Shown: one piece after another, positions 16,827 through 24,674 of the stretch
How the letters are laid out: each line of letters opens with the position of its first letter
Numbering within the stretch: position 1 is the first letter of the stretch
Origin: Rossellomorea vietnamensis
GTDB lineage: Bacteria > Bacillota > Bacilli > Bacillales > Bacillaceae_B
Reading direction: 5' to 3'
Length of the DNA stretch: 64,000 bases
NCBI RefSeq assembly: GCF_001305855.1
Contig: NZ_LIXZ01000004.1
Span: forward strand, 170,120 to 234,119
Program-made: the position numbers and the translations under genes
Notes under the pieces: model-generated
Database searches by the model: none
What the model was told of the DNA's origin: nothing
Seen by the model: only the letters and a program-made list of their open reading frames with translations

Positions 16827-17303
16827 ATGATAGCAAACTACACAAAGACGTCTTCAACTCGGAATCTATGGGCCGGTATCTTATTTGGGATGGGGATCGT
16901 GGCATTTATCGATGAAGCAGTATTTCATCAGTTGCTTCATTGGCATCATTTTTATGACAAGTCCACCACATCGATCGGGCTCGTATCTGATGGTTTTTTT
17001 CATGCATTTAGCTGGTTTGCTACTATCGGTGGTTTGTTTATGTTCGCTGACTTACGCCGTAAGAAAGGGCTGTGGAAGAAAAGATGGTGGGGAGGCATTT
17101 TGCTTGGAGCAGGAGGGTTTCAATTGTATGACGGAACAGTGCAGCATAAGCTGATGGGGCTTCATCAGATCCGTTATGTGGAGAATCTCCTTATCTATGA
17201 TATGGTCTGGAATGCGAGTGCGGCAGCTATGATTCTTGTCGGGGTTGTAATGGTATTGAATACGAGATATAGAAAATATGAGAATACCGCAAATGCAAAC
17301 TGA
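16827..17303 (+). CDS. DUF2243 membrane protein
   Basis: A 158-residue integral membrane protein with four predicted helices. It shows the DUF2243 pattern: conserved His-rich and acidic positions near the first helices (IVAFIDEAVFHQLLHWHHFYD) and YDGTVQHKLMGLHQIR before the last helix. The Shine-Dalgarno AAAGGAGG is clear. The ctaG-like gene follows within 35 bases, and these two families commonly occur together, which points to a shared role in copper handling or oxidase assembly. The histidines could bind metal (inference). No biochemical function is established that I know of. Confidence 0.85.
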   Translation: MIANYTKTSSTRNLWAGILFGMGIVAFIDEAVFHQLLHWHHFYDKSTTSIGLVSDGFFHAFSWFATIGGLFMFADLRRKKGLWKKRWWGGILLGAGGFQLYDGTVQHKLMGLHQIRYVENLLIYDMVWNASAAAMILVGVVMVLNTRYRKYENTANAN

Positions 17304-17337
17304 TCATTCTATCTTAAACGTATCTCAAGGAGTGGGA

Positions 17338-18132
17338 ATGAATTCTCATATTCTACTAGCCGTTCCTTTTATAGTTGTATTAATACTGTACCTCCTTGCT
17401 GTGGTAGTTTCCAATCGTAAGCATAAACAATGGCCGATTTCCCGTACAATTTTATGGATCATCGGTGTCGGCTGTGCAGTGGTTGCTGTATCAGGACCGG
17501 TGGCTCAGCGGGCACATATGGAGTTTTCTTTTCATATGCTTGGTCATCTGCTTTTAGGAATGCTGGCCCCTCTTCTGTTGGTACTCGCTGCTCCGATAAC
17601 ACTTACACTGCGGACGTTGCCAGTCACCCTTGCCAGGAGACTGTCCTACATACTTAAAAGACGCATTATGGGAATAGTGAGTGACCCCATTGTCGCTGCC
17701 ATCCTCAATGTTGGAGGTCTGTGGGTTCTTTATACCACCAGTTTGTACGAGGCAATGCATCACAATATACTCCTATATCTATTCATACACATCCATGTCT
17801 TCCTGGCTGGATATCTTTTTACAATATCCATGATTTATATTGATCCGGCCCCGCATAGAACAGGATATATTTACAGAGGGATTGTATTGATTCTTGCCTT
17901 GAGCGGACATGGCATCTTGTCTAAATACATATATGCCTACCCTCCGATCGGAATACCCCGTGAGCAGGCACAGAGTGGAGGGATGCTTATGTATTATGGC
18001 GGTGATATGATTGATTTGATTCTGATCGTAATCTTTTGTTATCAGTGGTATAAGGCTGTCCGGTCGGGAATGAATATTAGCAGGAACAAAGACAATAAAA
18101 ATTTAGAGAAGCCAATGCCGTTTAAAGGCTAA
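17338..18132 (+). CDS. CtaG-family cytochrome c oxidase assembly protein
   Basis: A 264-residue polytopic membrane protein of the caa3_CtaG family, needed in B. subtilis for a functional caa3 oxidase. It has about seven helices with membrane-embedded His residues (FHMLGHLLLGMLAPLLLVLAAPITL, YEAMHHNILLYLFIHIHVFLAGYLF). The frame is open from 17278, overlapping the DUF2243 gene, but ATG 17338 has AAGGAG five bases upstream and starts right at the first helix, so it is preferred. The pair ends at a strong terminator. No oxidase structural genes are nearby, so which oxidase it serves is unknown. Confidence 0.85.
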   Translation: MNSHILLAVPFIVVLILYLLAVVVSNRKHKQWPISRTILWIIGVGCAVVAVSGPVAQRAHMEFSFHMLGHLLLGMLAPLLLVLAAPITLTLRTLPVTLARRLSYILKRRIMGIVSDPIVAAILNVGGLWVLYTTSLYEAMHHNILLYLFIHIHVFLAGYLFTISMIYIDPAPHRTGYIYRGIVLILALSGHGILSKYIYAYPPIGIPREQAQSGGMLMYYGGDMIDLILIVIFCYQWYKAVRSGMNISRNKDNKNLEKPMPFKG

Positions 18133-18150
18133 TTCCGATCATAAGGGTAT

Positions 18151-18178
18151 AAGCACCCAGGTTTTAGGGTGCTTTTTT
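18151..18178 (+). terminator. Terminator of the DUF2243-ctaG unit
   Basis: AAGCACCC/GGGTGCTT stem with an 8-base loop, followed by six T. Confidence 0.9.
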
Positions 18179-18282
18179 CTTTATGGAAAAGTATACTTTA
18201 ACCTTTACAAAAAAACGTCAATCATTGTACATGCTCACCCATCTGGGCTTCTGCATACAGTAGGCTTGAGGAGGGATGCAGT

Positions 18283-19350
18283 ATGTTTTTTCAGCGACGC
18301 TATCCGGTTTATCCAACAGCATATGAATGCTACCCATTTGGAGCAGAAGTAAGAAACGATTATGAAGATATGTTTTTACCTCATACTTATCAGCAATATG
18401 TTCCATACCAGGATTACTTTCCGCAGAACTATTCTTTTCAGGGATATGCTTCAGACCCTGTTTACACGGATCCATTTGACTCCCGGGCCAACTGGAGGGA
18501 ATGGGAGGATCTTGGGGCACCGCCACGGGGGATGAAGGGTTCACCTGCCGTTGCATCCTGGCAGGCAAACCGGCTGGATACGTTTGTCAGAAGTGAAAAC
18601 GATCGAATGTATCATAAGTGGTGGGACGGTTCCCGCTGGAGTGATTGGGAGGACCTCGGAGCTCCAAGACGGGGATTAAAGAGTTCGCCTGCTGCTGTAT
18701 CATGGGGCAGAAATAAGATTGACACCTTTGTAAGGGGAAATCGGGATACGCTCTTTCATAAATGGTGGGACGGCAGAAGTTGGAGTGAATGGGAAGACCT
18801 TGGAGGGCCGCCACGGGGCTTCAAGGGAGATCCGGCGGTATCATCATGGTCAGCCAATCGGCTTGATGTGTTCGTCCAGGGATACGACAATAATCTTTGG
18901 CATAAATGGTGGGACGGCAGAAACTGGAGTCAATGGGAGAATCTGGGCGCTCCAAGAGGCGGCTTGAGGGACTCACCGGGTGCCGTGTCATGGGGACCAA
19001 ATCGGATCGATTGCTTTGTACGTGGAAACAATGACCGGATGTGGCATAAGTGGTGGGACGGCTCCCGCTGGAGTAATTGGGAAGATCTCGGATCGCCGCC
19101 TCGTGGCTTTGAAGGAGCTCCTGCAGCATCTTCGTGGGCAAACAATCGAATCGACACCTTCGTCCGTGGAGACAACAACAATATGTGGCACAAATGGTGG
19201 AACGGTTCCCGTTGGAGCAACTGGGAGGATCTTGGTGCACCACGGGGAGGCGTGCGTTCCTCACCGGGGGTCGTTTCCTGGGGACCAAACCGGGTGGATG
19301 CCTTTGCCAGAGGAAGAAATGACCATATGTGGCATAAGTGGTATGCCTGA
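18283..19350 (+). CDS. Six-repeat beta-propeller protein, PLL/DUF346 type
   Basis: A 355-residue protein. The first ~70 residues are Tyr/Pro-rich and have no signal peptide or membrane helix. Residues ~70-355 are six repeats of 47-48 residues built as WSxWEDLGAPxxG...SPAxxSWxxNRxDxFVRGxxxxxxHKWWDGxx, the pattern of the PLL-type lectin propellers and DUF346. Repeats 1, 3 and 5 carry PPRG and a SWxxNR variant, while 2, 4 and 6 carry SPG(A)VSWGPNxID, so pairs of blades were duplicated. In related lectins each blade groove binds sugar. Six full repeats differ from the seven blades usual for PLL. The last repeat ends at HKWYA, so blade closure may use the N-terminus. Location could be cytoplasm or spore surface; unknown. 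Confidence 0.8.
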   Translation: MFFQRRYPVYPTAYECYPFGAEVRNDYEDMFLPHTYQQYVPYQDYFPQNYSFQGYASDPVYTDPFDSRANWREWEDLGAPPRGMKGSPAVASWQANRLDTFVRSENDRMYHKWWDGSRWSDWEDLGAPRRGLKSSPAAVSWGRNKIDTFVRGNRDTLFHKWWDGRSWSEWEDLGGPPRGFKGDPAVSSWSANRLDVFVQGYDNNLWHKWWDGRNWSQWENLGAPRGGLRDSPGAVSWGPNRIDCFVRGNNDRMWHKWWDGSRWSNWEDLGSPPRGFEGAPAASSWANNRIDTFVRGDNNNMWHKWWNGSRWSNWEDLGAPRGGVRSSPGVVSWGPNRVDAFARGRNDHMWHKWYA

Positions 19351-19360
19351 TCAAATTCAA

Positions 19361-19395
19361 AAAACCGGCGTGACAGGGGTCACACCGGTTTTCTT
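19361..19395. terminator. Bidirectional terminator between propeller and AGCS genes
   Basis: AAAACCGG-c-GTGAC/GTCAC-a-CCGGTTTT with T-tracts on both sides, between convergent genes. Confidence 0.85.
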
Positions 19396-20813
19396 TAACT
19401 TGCTTTTCTTTTCGGACGAGCTTCCAACATAGGCATATATTCATTAAAATAATGTTTTGTCTCCGAAACGATGACTTTATAGAGTAATAGTAATGCAATC
19501 AGGTTCGGAATCATCATCAAGGCATTGGACATGTCGGCAAAGGCCCAAACCAGGTTTAAGTTCGCGACTGCCCCAAGTCCAGTGGCAAAAATATAAATAA
19601 GCCTGTAGGAGTTGGCAAATCGATAGTTTGTCAAATACTCAAAGCATTTTTCTCCATACATGTACCATCCGACGATCGTCGAGAACCCGAAGAAGATGAC
19701 GGAGAAGGATACGATATATTCTCCGACTATACCAAGAGCATGTCCAAACGCGGCGCTCGTCAATGCCCCGCCGTCAAGACTCGGAGCGTGCTCGATACCT
19801 GAAATCGCACCGCCTGTCGGATCCCAGAAACCTGTGATCAACAGGACCAGACCGGTCATCGTACACACGACGATCGTGACGATGAATGTTCCTGTCATGG
19901 CTACAAGTGCCTGCTTGACCGGGTGGTCGGTTTTCGCATTACCGGCAATGAGTGCTGCCGTACCAAGACCTGCTTCGTTTGAGAAGATTCCTCTTGATAC
20001 CCCGCTGCGGATCGCTTCTGAAATAATGATCCCTGTAAATCCACCTGCAGCTGCGACAGGATTGAATGCGTAGAAGAAAATCATTTTAAACGCTGGAATG
20101 ATCATATCGTAATTCAAGACGATGATCAGAAGTGAACCACCGATGTACAGAAACGCCATGACCGGAACAAAGAAGGAAGCGACGGTACTGATCCGCTGAA
20201 TCCCACCGAAGATGATCAATCCTGTCAGGACAGCAAGAACGATTCCTGTTACCAGATTGCTAATGTGAAAGCTGGTACTCATGACGTCTGCAATCGTATT
20301 CGACTGCACGCTGTTCCCAATGCCGAGAGCGGCGAATGCACCGAACAATGCAAATGCCACCGCAAGCCACTTCCACTTACTTCCGAGGCCCTTTTCTACA
20401 TAATACATAGGACCACCGGAGTATTCCCCGTTTTTATTTTTCACACGGTATTTCATGGCAAGCAGGGCTTCTGCGTATTTCGTTGCCATCCCGAGCAGGC
20501 CGACGATCCACATCCAGAAGATCGCCCCGGGTCCCCCGATGGTCAGGGCCGTTGCCACTCCGGCAATGTTCCCATTTCCAATCGTTGCAGATAAAGCTGT
20601 CATCAGTGTTTTAAAGTTGCTGATATCCCCTTCTGATTGATCAGAGGATGCGGAAGGCTTCTCTTTCGTGAATGCAAGTTTAAAAGCATACATCAGTTTA
20701 CGGAACTGAAGTCCTTTCAGCATAAATGTTAAGAATAGACCCGTACCGAATAATAGTACTAAACTTGGTGTCCCCCATAAGAATGAATTAATCTTGTCTA
20801 GCACATCTAACAT
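19395..20813 (-). CDS. Sodium/alanine symporter, AGCS family
   Basis: A 472-residue membrane transporter of the alanine-or-glycine:cation symporter family, with about 11 helices. Typical blocks are LSATIGNGNIAGVATALTIGGPGAIFWMWIVGLLGMATKYAEALLAMKYR and GGPMYYVEKGLG, plus EAIRSGVSRGIFSNEAGLGTAALIAGNAKTDHPVKQALV. AAGGAGG precedes the ATG. The gene has its own promoter and a cre-like site, so import is probably lowered on preferred carbon sources. B. subtilis has several paralogues (AlsT, YflA, YrbD), and I cannot tell which this corresponds to. Confidence 0.92.
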   Translation of the reverse strand: MLDVLDKINSFLWGTPSLVLLFGTGLFLTFMLKGLQFRKLMYAFKLAFTKEKPSASSDQSEGDISNFKTLMTALSATIGNGNIAGVATALTIGGPGAIFWMWIVGLLGMATKYAEALLAMKYRVKNKNGEYSGGPMYYVEKGLGSKWKWLAVAFALFGAFAALGIGNSVQSNTIADVMSTSFHISNLVTGIVLAVLTGLIIFGGIQRISTVASFFVPVMAFLYIGGSLLIIVLNYDMIIPAFKMIFFYAFNPVAAAGGFTGIIISEAIRSGVSRGIFSNEAGLGTAALIAGNAKTDHPVKQALVAMTGTFIVTIVVCTMTGLVLLITGFWDPTGGAISGIEHAPSLDGGALTSAAFGHALGIVGEYIVSFSVIFFGFSTIVGWYMYGEKCFEYLTNYRFANSYRLIYIFATGLGAVANLNLVWAFADMSNALMMIPNLIALLLLYKVIVSETKHYFNEYMPMLEARPKRKAS

Positions 20814-20837
20814 AGAATCCTCCTTGTCATCTCTTGT

Positions 20838-20851
20838 TGTAAACGTTTTCT
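20838..20851. promoter_or_regulatory. cre-like site in the AGCS gene leader
   Basis: TGTAAACGTTTTCT matches the cre consensus except the last base. It lies downstream of the promoter, where bound CcpA would block elongation. Confidence 0.5.
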
Positions 20852-20871
20852 TTGTGAGTTTCCATCTACTA

Positions 20872-20900
20872 TTTATATAGTATTCCGAACAATCTGTCCA
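20872..20900 (-). promoter_or_regulatory. Promoter of the AGCS symporter gene
   Basis: Minus strand TGGACA, 17 bases, TATAAA: one mismatch in each box. Confidence 0.65.
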
Positions 20901-20940
20901 TAATAAAAGCCGAATTTCCAGAGATTGAGCCTTTTTTAGT

Positions 20941-20953
20941 AGGGACGGACCTC
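20941..20953. repeat. Palindromic element, single arm (copy 5)
   Basis: AGGGACGGACCTC without a close right arm; copy 6 begins 63 bases later and its right arm could pair with this one. Confidence 0.7.
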
Positions 20954-21015
20954 GGTTTCAGGTGAATAATGGAAGTGTTCAGTAGGAAGACAAATTGTGT
21001 AATCCGCATAACAAA

Positions 21016-21082
21016 AGGGACGGAGCTCAAATCAGCACGACGTTTGCGTCACGCCTTTGCTTGATTTTCGAGGTCCGTCCCT
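21016..21082. repeat. Palindromic element (copy 6)
   Basis: AGGGACGGAGCTC (one change) and GAGGTCCGTCCCT enclose ~41 bases, ending 5 bases from the stop codon of the minus-strand DUF1648 gene. Confidence 0.9.
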
Positions 21083-21087
21083 GTGCA

Positions 21088-22191
21088 TCATATGAGGGTC
21101 ACGATTAGTATGACCAGGAGTGGTCCGATGAGTATGATGTATCCCAGTGGTCTTGCGAAATTCAGGGTCCAGCCTACTCCGAAGCGTTTTTCGACGAAGA
21201 TGGAAGGGTCTTCGGGATTGAAGTAGAAGAGGCCGCCTTTCCAGTATTGATCATCATCTGCGTTGATCACTTCGGTGGATCCTTCATCGAGGATTTCAAC
21301 ATCCAGATCTGAGTCCTTTTTCCCCACCTTAATGGCGAGGACGACTGTCCCTATAAGGACAAGTGCAGAGAAGGCAAGTGGCATCGCGATGATCAGCAGG
21401 TCACTGACGCTGTTTTCGTACAGAGTGGTGAACTGCAGGAACGTAAACAGCATGGAAACCAGGATGGAGATGAAGAACAACAGCCAGCTTGTGTACTTTC
21501 GAAGTCGCAGCTGACGAATGCGGGATGACTTGACATTCCCTGCGCTCAGCTTGATGCCGGAATTTCTAGTAAGTTCATTGATCCCGAGGAACATGGCATT
21601 CATCACCAGTAGCACGATAGGAAGGGTTAAAGCGGCAAGATACGTTTTACCGGTGAAAGCATCAGGCTTGCCATCAGGTCCCCAGTGGGTAGGGATCTGG
21701 TCCGGTAGACTTGCGTAATTTAATAAAGTAAATACCACTAACCCTATTGTGATGACCATGGGGACGACATATACGATCCATGGGAGCATTTCATCTTTCG
21801 TTCTGAGGTTTATCTCAGAAACGCGAACCTGTTTGCGGTCCTTGAACCACTTCTCTTGCTTTTTCATTTGCGTCACTTTCATATGGTAATAAAAATAAAG
21901 GGCCATAGACATGAATAAGATGACAAAGGGCATAAATAATCCCGCAAATATGAGGTGATTTTCGGTGAGGGAGTTCATCGATGCCCAAACAAAATAGGTG
22001 GCCAACACGATTATTGAGATGAACAATGTCAGGGTGGCATAACGTTTTTTATACAGACGAAGTTGGACATTCTTTACCTCATTAACAGGAATGGTTACAC
22101 CGAACACCACCGTTCGTTTTACAATGAAAGGAACCGCCATTTGAAGTGCTGCCAGAAAGCCTACCGTGACGAAAATAAGTGTCATTTCCAT
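21088..22191 (-). CDS. DUF1648/DUF5808 membrane protein
   Basis: A 367-residue membrane protein with about eight helices. Near the middle it has the DUF1648 block YASLPDQIPTHWGPDGKPDAF seen in SdpI-like proteins. Near the C-terminus is a soluble block with DDDQYWKGGLFYFNPEDPSIFVEKRFGVGWTLNFARP, the DUF5808 pattern, before the final helix. It is second in an operon behind a GntR/YtrA-type regulator, three bases apart. This pairing is common in Bacillaceae. SdpI itself gives immunity to a peptide toxin and acts as a signal receptor, so a role in envelope stress or immunity is plausible but not shown. Confidence 0.8.
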   Translation of the reverse strand: MEMTLIFVTVGFLAALQMAVPFIVKRTVVFGVTIPVNEVKNVQLRLYKKRYATLTLFISIIVLATYFVWASMNSLTENHLIFAGLFMPFVILFMSMALYFYYHMKVTQMKKQEKWFKDRKQVRVSEINLRTKDEMLPWIVYVVPMVITIGLVVFTLLNYASLPDQIPTHWGPDGKPDAFTGKTYLAALTLPIVLLVMNAMFLGINELTRNSGIKLSAGNVKSSRIRQLRLRKYTSWLLFFISILVSMLFTFLQFTTLYENSVSDLLIIAMPLAFSALVLIGTVVLAIKVGKKDSDLDVEILDEGSTEVINADDDQYWKGGLFYFNPEDPSIFVEKRFGVGWTLNFARPLGYIILIGPLLVILIVTLI

Positions 22192-22194
22192 TTT

Positions 22195-22578
22195 TTAATC
22201 CCCCTTAACGTTTGAAATGATGGATGCGACTAATTCGGCAATCTCTTTTTCGCTCATGCCTGCGACGAGTGATTCGACTACTATCGGCCGTAATCCTTCT
22301 GATATCTGATTCAACCTTTGCGTTGGAATCGTTCCATCGGTAGGTGAACAAATGACCGCACCCGACTTAGGAACAATCCGGATCACTCCTTTGCTTTCCA
22401 ATTCATGATAGCTTTTATTCACGGTATGCATGTTCACACCAAGGTCACCGGCAAGACTCCGTACAGAAGGAAGGATATCCCCTGGACGCAGTTCATTTCT
22501 GACAATCCCTTCCATGATTCCGTTTGTTACCTGAGCATAAATCGGAGTATCCGATTGAGGTTCAATTTGGATAAACAA
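22195..22578 (-). CDS. GntR-family regulator, YtrA type
   Basis: A 127-residue short GntR regulator. The winged helix spans ~10-75 (PIYAQVTNGIMEGIVRNELRPGDILPSVRSLAGDLGVNMHTVNKSYHELESKGVI). The C-terminal ~45 residues form the short helical tail of the YtrA subfamily instead of a full effector domain. The start is TTG with AGGAGGTGA upstream. A palindrome lies directly upstream. Such regulators usually repress their own operon, here including the DUF1648 membrane protein. Confidence 0.9.
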   Translation of the reverse strand: MFIQIEPQSDTPIYAQVTNGIMEGIVRNELRPGDILPSVRSLAGDLGVNMHTVNKSYHELESKGVIRIVPKSGAVICSPTDGTIPTQRLNQISEGLRPIVVESLVAGMSEKEIAELVASIISNVKGD

Positions 22579-22596
22579 AGTGTCACCTCCTAGTTT

Positions 22597-22617
22597 TGTT
22601 ATATGTTAAGTATAACA
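22597..22617. promoter_or_regulatory. Likely operator of the GntR/YtrA-type regulator
   Basis: TGTTATA-tgttaag-TATAACA, a perfect 7+7 palindrome 20 bases before the start. A second partial copy (GTATAACA) is at ~22635-22642. Confidence 0.6.
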
Positions 22618-22698
22618 GAATTGTTCTAGTATGGGTATAACAAAAAGTTGAACTTCCAGAAAAAGTTAGAATCTTAGTTGTTTAGTGGTTATGATTAA

Positions 22699-22762
22699 GA
22701 GGGACGGACCTCAAATCAGTCTCTAATTCAAAAGAAGACATCAAAATTAGAGGTCCGTCCCT
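22699..22762. repeat. Palindromic element (copy 7)
   Basis: GAGGGACGGACCTC and GAGGTCCGTCCCT with ~36 bases between, in a divergent intergenic region. Confidence 0.9.
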
Positions 22763-22844
22763 TAATTAATAGTAAAATAGAATCAGAAACTTATATCTGT
22801 GTAGTTCGTATGTGTAGGAAGTATAGAAGTTTGAGGAGGAAGAC

Positions 22845-24545
22845 ATGAGGGAGAAACGTTCGTTTTTGATTTTAATAGTGTGTTTGTTAAGCAGTTTCCT
22901 GTTTGTCACGGCATGCAGTGACTCGAATGCCAGCAGTGGGGAAGCGAAAGCCGATAAAAGAGAAGAATATCCGTATGAAAAAGAAGTAAAGAAAATGAAC
23001 GAAGAGATCGGGGAAGAGGAGCCTCTGAAACTTACATCCTACAGCGAGGAAATCGGTGTCACAATCAATGAGCCGACATATAAAGAATTCGCTGCAAATG
23101 GAAAGGTGAGCGTGAAGGGGGAAATTGAAAAGTATCAAGATCTGAAATCGGACTTTGCCTGGATAAAGGTCAGGGCGAATGAAGAAGGACCAGCAGGAAG
23201 GCAACTCGAATATTACACACCGATCGAAGACGGCATGTTCAAGCAGGACATCCACTTTTTCAACGGGAAAGGTGAGTATAGCGTCTCTGTGCAGCTCCCG
23301 AGCAAGGACCGTGAAAATTACTACTATGATACGGCGTCTTTTACCGTCCATAATGTGAATCCTGAGATTAATAGGGATGTGACCCTGACTCCATTTGGCC
23401 AGGATGCGGAACTGTCATTAAGTACGAAATCCAGCTATGTCAAAGGCAATGAAGTCTTTTCTTTAAAAGGAGAGGCTGCCAGCCTTTCGGATGAAGATAC
23501 AATCATGCTCAGACTAAAGAAGGATTCAGATAATTGGAAGCAAGTCATCCCCGTGAAGGATGGGGAATTTAACTATGATGTTCCCTTGTTTTACGGAAAA
23601 GGGGTTCACGAGCTTGAAGTGCTGGTTCCGGATGGAGACCGTGAAAATTACTACCAGACGGCGACCACTCTTCTTATAGATAACGAGTCCGCCCGGGTGA
23701 TGAGCCCGATTGAGTATGCGGATACGTATCGTGAGCGGGGAGTGACCCTCGAATTTCCTCGATTTGGGGGAGAGGAGTCGGATGGCCAATACAGGATTAA
23801 AGGAAGCATCGATCCGGAAGCAGAATTCGGCCGAGAAACGACGCATATTTATATCACCACCAAAAAAGGGGAGGACGAAGCGTTGGATGTCATCCCTGTT
23901 GAAGATTTCAACTTTGATGATTCGTTTTACCTGCGATTTGGGCCGGGAACGTATGAAGTGACCCTCAGTGTACCTGAAATCAAGGAAGAGAACAGTGATT
24001 ACTTCAGGTTTTTCGGCTTTGCGAAGTTCGAAGTGGAATCCACAGGTGAAGACAAGCGGGATCTACTGCCTTCACGTGGTGTTCAGTCGGACTCCCCTGA
24101 AATCAAGGGGCAGGCAGAAACCGTCACTTCAGGAAAAGGGAGTGACAGGGACAAGGCAAAAGCCATCTATGATTATGTCGCAAAGAATGTCTCGTATGAT
24201 GTTAAAAAGTATGAAAATGATGATTTCAACTGGGATGACAGTGCATTGAAAACACTGGAATCCAAAACCGGCGTGTGTCAGGATTATGCGTACCTGGCGA
24301 TTGCCATGCTTCGTGCCAGCGATATTGAGGCGAGATTCGTGGAAGGCAGGGCAGGGGGCATTTTCCCGGGCAGGCATGCGTGGGTGGAAGCGAATCTTGA
24401 TGGGGAATGGGTGACCCTGGATCCGACATGGGGATCCGGTTACTTGAAGGACGATAAATTCGTTCCTGCATTCAATGAAGATTATTTCGATCCGGATATG
24501 AATGAATTTAAGAAGACACACACTCGGACGGGTGTGTCGTATTGA
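22845..24545 (+). CDS. Transglutaminase-like lipoprotein with three repeat domains
   Basis: A 566-residue lipoprotein. The signal peptide ends with the lipobox FVTAC, followed by a Ser-rich linker. Three repeats of about 100 residues follow (about 65-170, 180-280 and 300-400), each with a (V/L)KG(E/S) strand, an IPV(K/E)DG or IPVED turn and an YSVSVQLP/HELEVLVP/YEVTLSVP strand, so they are probably beta-sandwiches. The C-terminal transglutaminase core has TGVCQDYAYLA (Cys478), GRHAWVE (His) and VTLDPTWGS (Asp), so the triad is intact. It should sit on the outer membrane face. Activity could be cross-linking, hydrolysis or peptide-bond cleavage. The substrate is unknown. It is monocistronic. 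Confidence 0.85.
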   Translation: MREKRSFLILIVCLLSSFLFVTACSDSNASSGEAKADKREEYPYEKEVKKMNEEIGEEEPLKLTSYSEEIGVTINEPTYKEFAANGKVSVKGEIEKYQDLKSDFAWIKVRANEEGPAGRQLEYYTPIEDGMFKQDIHFFNGKGEYSVSVQLPSKDRENYYYDTASFTVHNVNPEINRDVTLTPFGQDAELSLSTKSSYVKGNEVFSLKGEAASLSDEDTIMLRLKKDSDNWKQVIPVKDGEFNYDVPLFYGKGVHELEVLVPDGDRENYYQTATTLLIDNESARVMSPIEYADTYRERGVTLEFPRFGGEESDGQYRIKGSIDPEAEFGRETTHIYITTKKGEDEALDVIPVEDFNFDDSFYLRFGPGTYEVTLSVPEIKEENSDYFRFFGFAKFEVESTGEDKRDLLPSRGVQSDSPEIKGQAETVTSGKGSDRDKAKAIYDYVAKNVSYDVKKYENDDFNWDDSALKTLESKTGVCQDYAYLAIAMLRASDIEARFVEGRAGGIFPGRHAWVEANLDGEWVTLDPTWGSGYLKDDKFVPAFNEDYFDPDMNEFKKTHTRTGVSY

Positions 24546-24550
24546 ATGAA

Positions 24551-24586
24551 GAACCAACTCTTAATAGCGGGAGTTGGTTCTTTTTT
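24551..24586 (+). terminator. Terminator of the transglutaminase gene
   Basis: GAACCAACTC/GAGTTGGTTC with a 10-base loop and six T. Confidence 0.92.
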
Positions 24587-24674
24587 AGTGTGACAGGAAA
24601 TTTTTAGCTGTATTGTGAATGAAAGCCATAAATAGTACACTTGGATAAGTAGAAATTCTATATTCAGGAGCGTA

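Noticed and set aside
18237..18262. Sigma-K promoter (CATACAGTA) for the propeller gene
   Set aside because: The -10 pattern fits, but the -35 spacing is short and the start point would fall on the ribosome site.
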